Assembly (NCBI RefSeq): GCF_001937445.1
Contig: NZ_MSKS01000003.1
Span: 1-64,000 of the forward strand
Origin: Actinomyces oris
GTDB taxonomy: Bacteria; Actinomycetota; Actinomycetes; Actinomycetales; Actinomycetaceae
Reading direction: 5' to 3'
Length of the DNA: 64,000 bases
Below, piece after piece: positions 28,101 to 36,852 of the stretch; position 1 is the stretch's first letter; each line of letters starts with the position of its first letter. The translations under genes were made by a program, and so were the position numbers. A model generated the notes under the pieces. That model was not told the origin of the DNA and searched no databases. It saw only the letters and a list, made by a program, of their open reading frames with translations.

Positions 28101-29241
28101 CCTGACCGCCGGAGAGACCATCTGGGCCCTGTTCGGGCAGCGTTCCAGAGGCGGCTGTCGTGCCCTGGATCGCAGGAGCCGGAAGGATGCCGACGCGGCC
28201 TCCTCCCCGGCAGGTGGCCCCACGGCGAGGCGGAGGCGATCGCGCCGCCTCACAGCGGCCTTCACGACGGTCGCCTGCCTCGTCCTGCTCGCCCCGGTGG
28301 TGGTCGGCGGCGTCTGGTCCTACCAGGCCCACCGCGCCAGCAACCCGCGGGTCCTGGCGCTGCACTCCACGCCCCAGCAGATCCCGCTCATCGCCGAGCA
28401 GTTCCAGGGCTCGCAGGCGGCCGGAAGAGTCCTCAGACTCACCTCCACACCGCAGGGGCTTCAGGCCACCATCTGGCGCGGGCCCGGCACCCAGATCAGC
28501 GACGTCCTGCCCGGAGCGGTCAACGTCGAGGCGCGCACCCGTGCCGCAGCGGCGCTGTCCGACCCCGGACTCAGGCCCAGTAAGGACGGTCGGCAGACCA
28601 GGCCCACCAGCGCCTCCTCAGGTCAGGCTCTCGTCCTGGACGATCCCGCTGACGCCGAGCTCGCCCAGATCGTCACCCGCGCCACCGCCGGCCAGGACAA
28701 GGGGGCCGCCGACGCCCTGGCGGCCCACGGCATCGCCGTCGTCCTGCTCGATGACCAGGAGGGTGACGCCGTCACCGCCGAGGCCCGCGTGGGCCTGGCC
28801 TCGACGCCCGGACTGGAGCAGCTCGCCCAGACCGCCTCGGGCAACTCCTGGCGGGTCACGTCCTCGGCGCACCCCGACTCGGCCCGCTTGAGTCTCCTGG
28901 ACTCCGGTGGCGAGGTCACCCCGGTCGCCTCCACCGGTGCCGGTTCGGGGACCCGTACCCGGATTCCCGCCGGAGCCGGCCCCCGCACCCTCGTCATGGT
29001 GGAGCGCTCCGACGCCGGCTGGAGCGCCACCCTCGACGGCCGCCGCCTTGAGGCCACCACGGTTCGCGCCCAGGACGGCAGCTGGAAGCAGGGCTTCACG
29101 GTCGGCTCCGAGGGCGGGGAGCTGGTGGTCACCCACACCCGCCGGTCCACTGCCGCCGCGACCTACACGATCTGGGCCGTCTGGGCCCTGACGCTGGTGG
29201 CGGCACTGCCCCTGCGACGCGGAAAGGAGACGGCCTCATGA
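25192..29241 (+). CDS. Large membrane glycosyltransferase (GT2 domain plus multi-TM region)
   Basis: 1349 residues. ATG 25192 overlaps the whiB stop (ATGA) and has no ribosome site of its own, so translation is probably coupled to whiB. Residues 13-330 form a GT2 domain (HDDSAP near 195; GTAGALVDRAVWEEIGG; FGDGLEFSRAARLAGYRV). Membrane segments follow near 370-395, 490-515, 560-630 and 770-980, with an acidic Ala/Asp/Glu/Val linker at about 675-765 built from near-repeats of DAV and NAV. The C-terminal ~300 residues after the last main helices look exported, with a final helix near 1325. Such proteins sit next to whiB2 and DUF5719 in many Actinobacteria. Acceptor unknown. Confidence 0.8.
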   Translation: MNPAGSTQGASRVGALAVVVSAGASPFLAQTLSAITSQTCAPDVVLVVDVASRANGLGDGTPIEELVERSGLDAVTAVRVVRAKEAKNFGDAVSRGLTAYAGLVAAGNRKRRSSEGADGAEGSDSETTSNGPRTSVRDLLLSGSGPITGPTGALSPITAYEQRLVAPTEAAPEMPEHQVWFWLLHDDSAPAEDCLERLLTAATNARSVGVVGPKQVGWDNPELLLEVGLRATASARRANDIVPGEVDQGQHDDRSDVLAVGTAGALVDRAVWEEIGGIAPWLGPFGDGLEFSRAARLAGYRVIVEPTAVIRHRRASYQGLRRPASVSHSSDAQPRTDAEAIEVALPEPDPERSFRARRSAQLTNWAAFSTRPIGLLLTWFVILGLMRFVWRLASKAPALARDELGAALAVAGRGRRVRAARRRLAQHTKVPASALGRLYATAAEIRGVRRDRTRQERERRARAAAPSELELRELAALARSRRRTLSAVMVLVLVLSTYGLSRLLLTRSITGGALPLFSGDWRQMWDSAWSTWIATADGYPGGVTPLLAILALPAALGRLVGLETSALISALVLLALPLAALGAWFAAGTMTRKVVLRAWAALVWALSPSLLLALGQGRLGALLVHLVLPWALLALARAVGADRRDLVLSGLVGAHLLTDDERAELDRFSTEKVTDLAHLDEEAQAEAQADSRAEGVEDAVDAVDAADAVNAVNAEGDAEPAQDGEADSNPAPDDVSDDEAHDRGEDEQETGRAARAQAAREAEVDLPPTEKYGYGSATAAAVAGLLLSVVVAAVPATAAVLAVIILLLSVTTRRGFKLVLTLVPMLVTAAPAWWGAWRLGRSAGWVEGVRLLLTDIGLPVSAPAPSSLDLLVGSPMDLDVLVSSGALSVLLRILLALVPALGVIGLFVSRRVRVARTGILLAVGGLLLAGLCLRTSTGLGPDVDGSGLAPVNGWSGAGLSLALSGFLAAALTAGETIWALFGQRSRGGCRALDRRSRKDADAASSPAGGPTARRRRSRRLTAAFTTVACLVLLAPVVVGGVWSYQAHRASNPRVLALHSTPQQIPLIAEQFQGSQAAGRVLRLTSTPQGLQATIWRGPGTQISDVLPGAVNVEARTRAAAALSDPGLRPSKDGRQTRPTSASSGQALVLDDPADAELAQIVTRATAGQDKGAADALAAHGIAVVLLDDQEGDAVTAEARVGLASTPGLEQLAQTASGNSWRVTSSAHPDSARLSLLDSGGEVTPVASTGAGSGTRTRIPAGAGPRTLVMVERSDAGWSATLDGRRLEATTVRAQDGSWKQGFTVGSEGGELVVTHTRRSTAAATYTIWAVWALTLVAALPLRRGKETAS

Positions 29242-31106
29242 CGCAGCACCGTCAGGACGACGCCGACAACCAGCAGGAGCCACCGGAGAAGTCCGAGCCC
29301 CAGCCCCCGCAGCACGAGTCGACGAGCCCGGGCCCGCAGCAGGCCGACAACGAGACCGACGACGAGCGCACGGACGAGGGCGCCGACAGCCCCGCCGGCC
29401 AGGATCAGGACTCGGGCAGCGCCTCCACCGACGAGGCCGCTGACGACGCCTCCCGCACCGATGCCGTGGCGGAGGATGAGACTGACACCGCCGTCTCCCA
29501 AGCCGCCCGGCCCGCCGAGCCCGGCAACCCCTCCACGAAGCGTCGGAGAAGGTCGAACAGCACCAGACGGCACCGCCGGTCACTGGGGCAGACGGTCGCC
29601 CGCGGCGTCGGCGTCCTGACCTCCCTCGCGCTCGCCGCAGCCGTCGGAGGCGTCACCTGGTGGGGGCACGCCGCGCCGACCACACCGACTCCCCAGCTGC
29701 AGGCCCTGAGCCTGGCCCAGCCCGGAGGCACCACCACCTACGTCTGCCCGCACGCGCCCACCAATACGTTGCGGGGAACCGACGTCGGCGCCATGGAGTC
29801 CGCCACTGCCATCGTCCCGGCCAAGGGAGCCGGTAGCGCCCAGTCGGCCGCCTACGCGGGTCGGAGCATCCCCACCGACACCGCCACCTCCATGAGTACC
29901 GCCGAGGGCGGCATCCTCACCCTCGTCCCCGCGGACGGCCGGGTGGCCAACGCCGTCGGGGCGGTGACGACTCTGACCAAGAGCGGTGACCTGCGGGGGC
30001 TCACTGCCGCCCCCTGCACCCAGCCGGCCGCCATGTCCTGGATCGTGGGCGGCTCCATCGCGGCGGGCTCCTCGGCCGAGCTGCGACTGGTCAACCCCGG
30101 CGTCACCCCCGCCACCGCAAAAGTCACCCTCTACGGTTCCATCGGCCGACTCAGCCTGCCCAGCAACGGGGAGATCACCGTGCCCGCGGGCGGCTCCTCC
30201 TCCCTGGCCCTGGAGACGAAGGGTAGCCAGGACCCGCGCATTGCCGTATCCGTCGAGGCCGACGGCGGCTCCGTGGTGCCCACCCTCGTCACCGAGTCCC
30301 TCGACGGGGAGACCCCCGCCGGCACCGACGTCATCACCCCGGGATCCGCCCCGGCCACCGACCTCGTGATCCCCGGCGTGGAGATCGTCGAGCCCGCCGC
30401 ACAGGGTGAGGTTCCCGATGCCAAGACCAGCGCCGACTCCTCCGACACCCCGGCCGTGCGCATCGTCAACCCCGCAGCGGCCCCGGCGACCGTGTCGGTG
30501 ACCATGCTCGGCAAGGACGGGGCCCGCCCGCTGAGCGGGGCGCAGTCCGTGACCATCGACGCCGGCTCCGTCTTCGACATCCAGCTGGCGGGCGTGCCCG
30601 CGGGCACCTACGGCGTGCAGGTCACCTCGAGTACGCCGGTGGGAGCCGCTGCCCGCATGGTGCGCAGCGGCGGTGAGTACCCAGCGCGCTCCAAGGCCCT
30701 CGTCCATGACCAGGCGTGGGCGCAGGCCGCGCTGCCTGGAGCCGTGGACTCCGGCCTGCTGGCGGTGCCGCGCGCGGCCTCCCTGAGCTCAGCGGTCACC
30801 GTGGCCAACAGTGGTGAGACCACCTCGGTGACCCTGTCCTCCCTCGACGGCTCCTGGAAGCAGGACGTCAAGGTCGCCAAGGGCGCCTCCGTCGTCGTCG
30901 AGGTGCCGGCCGAGGTCTCCGCCGTCCGCCTGAACGCAGCCGGTCAAGAGGGCTCGTCGGGGACCTCGCGCACCTCCAGCGGCCTGGCCGCCGCGACCAT
31001 CGTGACCGCGCAGGCCGACGGAGACGTGGCCGGCACGCTCATCTCCACCGTGCCGGCTCAGCCCGACGCCACCGTTCAGGCCCAGCGCCGCATCCTGCTG
31101 GACTGA
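29238..31106 (+). CDS. DUF5719 family membrane-anchored exported protein
   Basis: 622 residues; ATG 29238 overlaps the previous stop by 4 nt. Residues 1-110 are highly polar (Gln, Glu, Asp, Pro, Ser), then a basic stretch RRRRSNSTRRHRR and one hydrophobic helix at about 118-138 give type II topology. The remaining ~480 residues are Ala/Thr/Val/Gly-rich with beta-strand periodicity and lack an obvious active site. Match to DUF5719 is by pattern and by its constant place after the WhiB2-linked glycosyltransferase. Probably works with that enzyme at the cell surface. Confidence 0.75.
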   Translation: MTQHRQDDADNQQEPPEKSEPQPPQHESTSPGPQQADNETDDERTDEGADSPAGQDQDSGSASTDEAADDASRTDAVAEDETDTAVSQAARPAEPGNPSTKRRRRSNSTRRHRRSLGQTVARGVGVLTSLALAAAVGGVTWWGHAAPTTPTPQLQALSLAQPGGTTTYVCPHAPTNTLRGTDVGAMESATAIVPAKGAGSAQSAAYAGRSIPTDTATSMSTAEGGILTLVPADGRVANAVGAVTTLTKSGDLRGLTAAPCTQPAAMSWIVGGSIAAGSSAELRLVNPGVTPATAKVTLYGSIGRLSLPSNGEITVPAGGSSSLALETKGSQDPRIAVSVEADGGSVVPTLVTESLDGETPAGTDVITPGSAPATDLVIPGVEIVEPAAQGEVPDAKTSADSSDTPAVRIVNPAAAPATVSVTMLGKDGARPLSGAQSVTIDAGSVFDIQLAGVPAGTYGVQVTSSTPVGAAARMVRSGGEYPARSKALVHDQAWAQAALPGAVDSGLLAVPRAASLSSAVTVANSGETTSVTLSSLDGSWKQDVKVAKGASVVVEVPAEVSAVRLNAAGQEGSSGTSRTSSGLAAATIVTAQADGDVAGTLISTVPAQPDATVQAQRRILLD

Positions 31107-31135
31107 CGCACGCCTTCTTCTCGCCCAACCGGGCA

Positions 31136-31196
31136 TTCTTCGCGTAACCGGGCAGAAAAACGGTAGGGCTCCGCGAAATCTGCCCGGCTCGAAGAA
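31136..31196. terminator. Two-part hairpin between DUF5719 and the metallopeptidase-like gene
   Basis: Inner stem CCGGGCAGA (31148-31156) with TCTGCCCGG (31179-31187); outer stem TTCTTCG (31136-31142) with CGAAGAA (31190-31196). It lies between convergent stops and should terminate both ways. No T tract follows the inner stem. Confidence 0.65.
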
Positions 31197-31209
31197 ACGC
31201 GCCGACGGT

Positions 31210-31686
31210 TCACGGAGCAGAGCCGGGATCGATCTCCTCGGGTCGGCGTCCCAGCATGAGGGCCACCTGCTCGACGACGACACGGTGCACCAGGTCGGCC
31301 AGCTCGGCCTCGTTCGTGGCCCGGGAGGCCACCGGTCGACGGTAGATGACCACGCGCGCCGGCAGCCCCGCGCGAGGCTCCGCGGTGAAGCCGCGTCCCA
31401 GGACCACCGAGCACTCCCAGGGCGCCGGATCCGAGGGCGGGACCTCCTCGACGGCGAACTGGATCTGATCCACCGGCGGCCAGCGCCTGGCCAGGTCCTG
31501 GGCCGCGTCCACGACCAGCTCGTCGAAGCGCTCGGCACGGGTGCGCCAGGCCGGCAGGTTCGGCGGCAGGAGCGGACCGCGCAGCCCCCGGCCGTGACGG
31601 TCGCGACGACTACTCGGGCGCCGCCCCGGTGCCGCGGCGGATCGCGGGGGAGTCTGCCCGGGCGAGAAGGGGAACAGGTCGGTCAC
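31210..31686 (-). CDS. Zincin-like metallopeptidase family protein with degenerate active site
   Basis: 158 residues from GTG 31686; longer upstream starts would run into the divergent DUF3499 gene. The family (PF06262-like; Rv3259 group) normally has HExxH. Here the equivalent helix reads ADLVHRVVVEQVALMLG, so the motif is VEQVA and both zinc histidines are gone while the glutamate stays. I recall similar loss in the actinobacterial Rv3259 group, so it may be a conserved non-catalytic role. It shares a 60-bp divergent control region with DUF3499. Confidence 0.7.
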   Translation of the reverse strand: MTDLFPFSPGQTPPRSAAAPGRRPSSRRDRHGRGLRGPLLPPNLPAWRTRAERFDELVVDAAQDLARRWPPVDQIQFAVEEVPPSDPAPWECSVVLGRGFTAEPRAGLPARVVIYRRPVASRATNEAELADLVHRVVVEQVALMLGRRPEEIDPGSAP

Positions 31687-31693
31687 ATCGGCC

Positions 31694-31740
31694 AGCCTAG
31701 GCGGCGTCTGGATGACCGGCGGGCAACGGCACGGTAACCT
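31694..31740. promoter_or_regulatory. Second divergent pair of leaderless-type promoters
   Basis: TAGGCT on the minus strand (AGCCTA at 31694-31699) ends 7 nt before GTG 31686, and TAACCT (31735-31740) ends 6 nt before GTG 31747. Neither gene has a ribosome site. The arrangement copies that at 16876-16910. Confidence 0.5.
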
Positions 31741-31746
31741 GCGAGC

Positions 31747-32181
31747 GTGAGAAGAGTCCGACACTGCCGCAAGCCCGGCTGCGAGCGCCCAGCCGTGGCC
31801 ACCCTGACTTCCGTCTATGCGGACTCCACGATCGTGCTGGGGCCACTGGCCACCGAGGCCCAGCCCGAGGCCTATGACCTGTGCGATAAGCACGTCTCCT
31901 CCTTCACGGCCCCCCGCGGCTGGCAGATCATCCGCCTGGCCACCGATTTCGAGCCGGCGCCCCCCAGTGAGGACGACCTCCTGGCCCTGGCCGACGCCGT
32001 TCGTGAGGCCTCCCGCGCTCCGCGTCCGGTCGCCTCACCGGCCGAGCACCGGCCCCGCCCCGGCGGGATCATGCCGGCCTCCCTGACGGCGCCGCTGCCG
32101 CCCCCGCCGGAGATCGCCGAGGACGAGATCCTGCGGCGCGGGCACCTGCGGGTCCTACGCGGGCAGAAGGGTGACGCATGA
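31747..32181 (+). CDS. DUF3499 family protein
   Basis: 144 residues from GTG 31747. It starts with RRVRHCRKPGCERPAVATLT and has YDLCDKHVSSFTAPRGW near 47; these Cys/His positions (C7, C12, C49, H52) look like a small zinc site. Matches DUF3499 (Rv3258c group), a constant neighbour of whiB2 and phosphomannomutase in Actinobacteria. Function unknown. Its stop overlaps the Trm112-like start by 4 nt. Confidence 0.85.
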   Translation: MRRVRHCRKPGCERPAVATLTSVYADSTIVLGPLATEAQPEAYDLCDKHVSSFTAPRGWQIIRLATDFEPAPPSEDDLLALADAVREASRAPRPVASPAEHRPRPGGIMPASLTAPLPPPPEIAEDEILRRGHLRVLRGQKGDA

Positions 32182-32420
32182 ATCGGCCGGACACTGTCCC
32201 CGCGCCTGAGCAGCGGGCCGTCCTCCCCTGCGGGCTGAGGTCCACTCTGCGCTGCCCGCTGAGCGGTGACGAGCTCGTTGACGGCCTCGACGAGGCCGGT
32301 CGCCCGACGCTGGTCTCCCGGAGTGCGCACCTGGCCTACCCGGTGCGCGACGGCGTGCCGATCCTCCTCATCCACGAGGCATCACGTGCGACCGCGCCCG
32401 GCCCCGCCCCGCGGGGATAA
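32178..32420 (+). CDS. Trm112-like small protein
   Basis: 80 residues; ATG 32178 overlaps the DUF3499 stop. LRCPLSGDELVDGL and the end motif AYPVRDGVPILL match the Trm112 domain (PF03966). Only one of the usual CPxC cysteines is kept, so zinc binding is doubtful. In other Actinobacteria such a gene lies between phosphomannomutase and a SIS-domain gene; neither is seen here. Confidence 0.8.
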   Translation: MNRPDTVPAPEQRAVLPCGLRSTLRCPLSGDELVDGLDEAGRPTLVSRSAHLAYPVRDGVPILLIHEASRATAPGPAPRG

Positions 32421-32423
32421 GGC

Positions 32424-32469
32424 GGCTCGTCCCCGCCGTGGCCCTGATGGTCCGTCGGCGGGACGAGCC
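32424..32469. terminator. Hairpin between Trm112-like and RDD genes
   Basis: GGCTCGTCCCCGCCG (32424-32438) pairs with CGGCGGGACGAGCC (32456-32469), with one bulged C. It lies between convergent stops, with no T tract. Confidence 0.65.
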
Positions 32470-32478
32470 CGGGGTGCT

Positions 32479-33360
32479 TCAGCGCCGTCGGGTCTCCCGA
32501 CCCACCTCATAGGGCGGGCGGGCCATGTCTCGCAGCACGTCCTCCTCCAGCCGGCGGTTGCGGCTCTCCAGCACCAGCTCACGGTTGCGCCGCTCGGTGA
32601 GAACCGCGGCGAGGAACCGCTCAGGGTGCGTGCCCGCGGGAGGCGGGGGAGAGACGTATCCCTGGACCTGAGAGGCCAGCTCGAGCCCCAGCTGATGGCG
32701 CGAGGAGGGAACGAGGGAGGAGGCGCGCTGCAGGAAGGTGCGCGCCGTCAGGCTCAGGCCCCCGGGCAGGGCGCGCAGGTCCGTGCCCGCCGCCCACTGG
32801 ACCAGCTCCGGGGGCATCAGCAGCGGCGGCGCCGTGTGGGAGCGGTGATGCTCTCGAACCACGTAGGTGCCGGCCAGCATGTCCCCGAACCTCTTCCCAC
32901 GCTTGGAGACGATGCTGGCACACAGGGCCGGCACGGCCCAGGTGCCCCAGATCTCGACAACGGCCAGCAGGGTGCGCACCAGGCAGTGGCGCAGCCTGAC
33001 GGCGCCGCCGTCGTCGCGCACCACCCGGGCCCCGGTCACCATACGGCCCAGGCTCCGGCCCCCGCTGAGGAGCTCGACGAGCAGGGGGATGACGACCAGC
33101 CAGGCCAGGGCCACCAGGGACAGCAGCGCCTGAAGGAAGGCGAGGTTCTCAGCGAGGTCCGAGCCGTCGCCAATGACCAGTCCCATCACCACGAGCACTG
33201 ACACTCCTGCCCCCAGGGCGTAGACGGTGTAGTCGATGAGCCCCGAGACCATGCGGTTGACGACCGTTGCCGGGGTGATGTCCAGGGCGACCGCCTCGCC
33301 GGTGATGAGCAGCTCAGGCTCGATCATTCGCTCGGAGGATGTGGGGGATGCGGCCATCAT
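32479..33360 (-). CDS. RDD family membrane protein
   Basis: 293 residues; ATG 33360 has AAGGAG 6 nt upstream. The RDD domain occupies about 25-170: VVNRMVSGLIDYTVYALG with the R...D pair, GGRSLGRMVTGARVV, and SKRGKRFGDMLAGTYVV. Three hydrophobic segments. The C-terminal 120 residues are soluble and rich in Arg/Glu. RDD proteins have been linked to ion exchange, but no specific role is evident. It is divergent from the SpoIIM-like gene with only 14 bp between starts, a pairing common in Actinobacteria. Confidence 0.85.
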   Translation of the reverse strand: MMAASPTSSERMIEPELLITGEAVALDITPATVVNRMVSGLIDYTVYALGAGVSVLVVMGLVIGDGSDLAENLAFLQALLSLVALAWLVVIPLLVELLSGGRSLGRMVTGARVVRDDGGAVRLRHCLVRTLLAVVEIWGTWAVPALCASIVSKRGKRFGDMLAGTYVVREHHRSHTAPPLLMPPELVQWAAGTDLRALPGGLSLTARTFLQRASSLVPSSRHQLGLELASQVQGYVSPPPPAGTHPERFLAAVLTERRNRELVLESRNRRLEEDVLRDMARPPYEVGRETRRR

Positions 33361-33374
33361 GACAGACTCCTTGC

Positions 33375-34370
33375 GTGGATCTTGATGCCTTCTCCGCGGC
33401 GCACCGCGATCAGTGGGAACGTCTCGATGTGCTCGTGGGGCGCGGCCACCTCAGCGGGGCTGAGACTGATGAGCTCGTGGTTCTCTACCGCACCTGCGCC
33501 CGCCATCTGTCGCGGGTGCGTTCGGCCGCGCCGGATCCGCAGCTCATCGCCGAGCTGTCCTCCCGAGTTGCCGCGGCCCGCGGCCGCCTGACCGGAACGC
33601 GGGAGGTGAGGAGCCACTCGGTGCGCCGCTTCGTTCTCCAGTCCGTGCCCGCGGCCCTCTACCGCATCCGGTGGTGGACCTGCGGAGTCATGGTCGCCGA
33701 GATCGCCCTGGCGCTGGTGGTGGGGGTGTGGACCCTGCGCAGTCCTGAGGCCATGGCCGCCCTGGGCAGCCCCGAGAAGCTGGACGCCTACGCCCATGAG
33801 GCCTTCGAGTCCTACTACTCCACGTACTCCGCCCCCGACTTCGCCGCTGCGGTGTGGACGAATAACGCCCGTATCGCAGCGATCTGCGTAGCTGGAGGGA
33901 TCACGGGGTTCCTGCCGTTGTACATGCTGTACCAGAACGCCGTCGCCGTGGGACAGGCCGGGGCGATCATGGCCGACCACAACATGCTCGGCGTGTTCCT
34001 CTCGCTCATCTCGCCTCACGGCCTGCTGGAGCTGACCTGCATCTTCATCGCCGGCGCGGCCGGACTCAAGATCTTCTGGACGATGCTGGTCCCCGGCCGG
34101 CGCAGCCGCGCCGCCGCGCTGGCCGCCGAGGGACGCGCTCTTATCACGGTGGCCGTGGGCCTGACGGCCGCCCTGGCTGTCGCCGGAGTCATTGAGGCCT
34201 TCGTGACTCCGGCCCCCATTGCCTGGCCGGTCAAGATCACCATCGGGGCCGGTGCACTGGCACTGCTGTGGGCCTACACCCTCATCCTGGGCCGCTCCGC
34301 CGTCGCCGCAGGAGCCACGGGCGACCTCGAGGAGGACGAAGCCGGTTACGTCCAGCCCGAGGCCGGCTGA
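33375..34370 (+). CDS. Stage II sporulation protein M-like membrane protein
   Basis: 331 residues from GTG 33375, with no ribosome site. A soluble helical N-terminus (1-110) has WERLDVLVGRG and ELVVLYRTCARHLSRVR, then about six hydrophobic segments. The pattern FAAAVWTNNARIAAICVAGGI and SPHGLLEL is characteristic of SpoIIM (PF01944). In spore formers SpoIIM belongs to the engulfment machinery; in non-sporulating Actinobacteria the role is unknown and it goes with RDD, DUF58 and MoxR genes, as here. Confidence 0.87.
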   Translation: MDLDAFSAAHRDQWERLDVLVGRGHLSGAETDELVVLYRTCARHLSRVRSAAPDPQLIAELSSRVAAARGRLTGTREVRSHSVRRFVLQSVPAALYRIRWWTCGVMVAEIALALVVGVWTLRSPEAMAALGSPEKLDAYAHEAFESYYSTYSAPDFAAAVWTNNARIAAICVAGGITGFLPLYMLYQNAVAVGQAGAIMADHNMLGVFLSLISPHGLLELTCIFIAGAAGLKIFWTMLVPGRRSRAAALAAEGRALITVAVGLTAALAVAGVIEAFVTPAPIAWPVKITIGAGALALLWAYTLILGRSAVAAGATGDLEEDEAGYVQPEAG

Positions 34371-34393
34371 GCAGGCTGTTGTCGCAATGCGCC

Positions 34394-35686
34394 TCATAGC
34401 CGCCCCGCCGCCTTGAGGTCCAGGTAGCAGTCGGCCAGTGCCGGAGCGAGCCCCTGGTCCGCAGCCTCCACGACCTCCACCCCACCGCGGCTCAGACGGC
34501 GGCGCACGGCGTGCATCTCCACCAGGTCCTTCTCCGCGGAGGCGGCCACGTACACGGAGTCGGTGTCGTCACGCGTCGACCTGAGCTCCTCCAGCTCGGG
34601 GTCCAGGGCCGAGCCGAGAACGACCGTGTGCTCCCGGGCCAGAGCCGCCAGCGTCCGAATCATCGTCGCGTCCCCGGCGCTGCCATCCAGGGCGGAGATG
34701 ACCACCACCAGCGCACGCTGCGAGAGCGTGGTACGCACCAGGGAGGCCACGAGGGTCCAGTCGAGCTCGGTCAGGTGCGGCTCCACGTCGGTCAGGTGCT
34801 CGGCCAGTTCGGTCATGAGCACCGGTCCGGCGCTGCCCCGCACCTGTGCGCGCACGGCGTGGTCCATGGCCAGGACGTCGACCCGGTCGCCGGCGCGGGA
34901 GGCCAGGGCCGCCAGCAGCAGGGTGGCCTCGATCTGGGCGTCGAGCCTGGGGGCGTCTCCCAGCCGGGCGGCGGACAGGCGGCCCGAGTCGATGATGATG
35001 AGAACCCGGCGATCACGCTCCGGGCGCCAGGTGCGCACCAGCACCTCGCCCCGGCGGGCGGTGGAGCGCCAGTCGATGGAGCGCACGTCGTCTCCGACGA
35101 CGTACTCGCGCAGGGAGTCGAACTCGGTCCCCTCCCCGCGCACCATGACGGCGCTGCGCCCGTCCATCTCCCGCAGCCGGGCCAGACGCGAGTGCAGGTG
35201 GCGACGTGAGCGGAAGGCCGGCAGGACCCGGACGGAGGCAGGAACATCCAATGACGCCTGCCGTCCCGCGATGCCCAGGGGACCCATCACCCTGACGGTC
35301 AACGGTCCCGCCTCGCGATCCCCCCGGCGTCGGGGCGTGAGCACCGTGGAATGACGACGGCGCTGGGCCGGTGGGAGCGTCATCGTCCCGCGCTCGTGGG
35401 TCGCTCCGGCGCTGGGGGGCCAGGCATCGCGCAGCAGGAGGCGGGCCGTGCGCCGACCGGTGTTGGTGAGCGTCAGTGTCGCGGTGATCGACTCGCCCAG
35501 CCGCACTCCGTGGCTCACGGAGCGCGAGGCTCGCAGCACCGTCGGCGAGGGCGCGCTCACCACATCGATCACGACGAGGACCATGACCACGCCGGCCCAG
35601 GCCAGTACGGTTGCCGGGCGCGGCGCGATGAGGACCAGGGCGATCCCCGCAAGCATCGCCCACACGGCGCGCATCGTCAGGAACAT
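34394..35686 (-). CDS. DUF58 domain protein with VWA-like region
   Basis: 430 residues; ATG 35686 has AGGAG 5 nt upstream. Two hydrophobic segments at 5-45, a beta-rich middle, and the DUF58 core EFDSLREYVVGDDVRSIDW split near 188-206, followed by RRGEVLVRTWRPERDRRVLIIIDSG, where IDSG-like residues start a VWA-type fold. DUF58 proteins pair with MoxR AAA+ ATPases, probably as their VWA partners in envelope complex assembly. It is the last gene of the five-gene minus operon, 62 nt after moxR. Confidence 0.87.
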   Translation of the reverse strand: MFLTMRAVWAMLAGIALVLIAPRPATVLAWAGVVMVLVVIDVVSAPSPTVLRASRSVSHGVRLGESITATLTLTNTGRRTARLLLRDAWPPSAGATHERGTMTLPPAQRRRHSTVLTPRRRGDREAGPLTVRVMGPLGIAGRQASLDVPASVRVLPAFRSRRHLHSRLARLREMDGRSAVMVRGEGTEFDSLREYVVGDDVRSIDWRSTARRGEVLVRTWRPERDRRVLIIIDSGRLSAARLGDAPRLDAQIEATLLLAALASRAGDRVDVLAMDHAVRAQVRGSAGPVLMTELAEHLTDVEPHLTELDWTLVASLVRTTLSQRALVVVISALDGSAGDATMIRTLAALAREHTVVLGSALDPELEELRSTRDDTDSVYVAASAEKDLVEMHAVRRRLSRGGVEVVEAADQGLAPALADCYLDLKAAGRL

Positions 35687-35748
35687 GCCACTCCTGTCGT
35701 GAGTCGGTCAGGTGATCGGTTCTGTGCTCGTGGTCGTCGGCCGACGCC

Positions 35749-36848
<1,100 letters not shown>

Positions 36849-36852
<4 letters not shown>

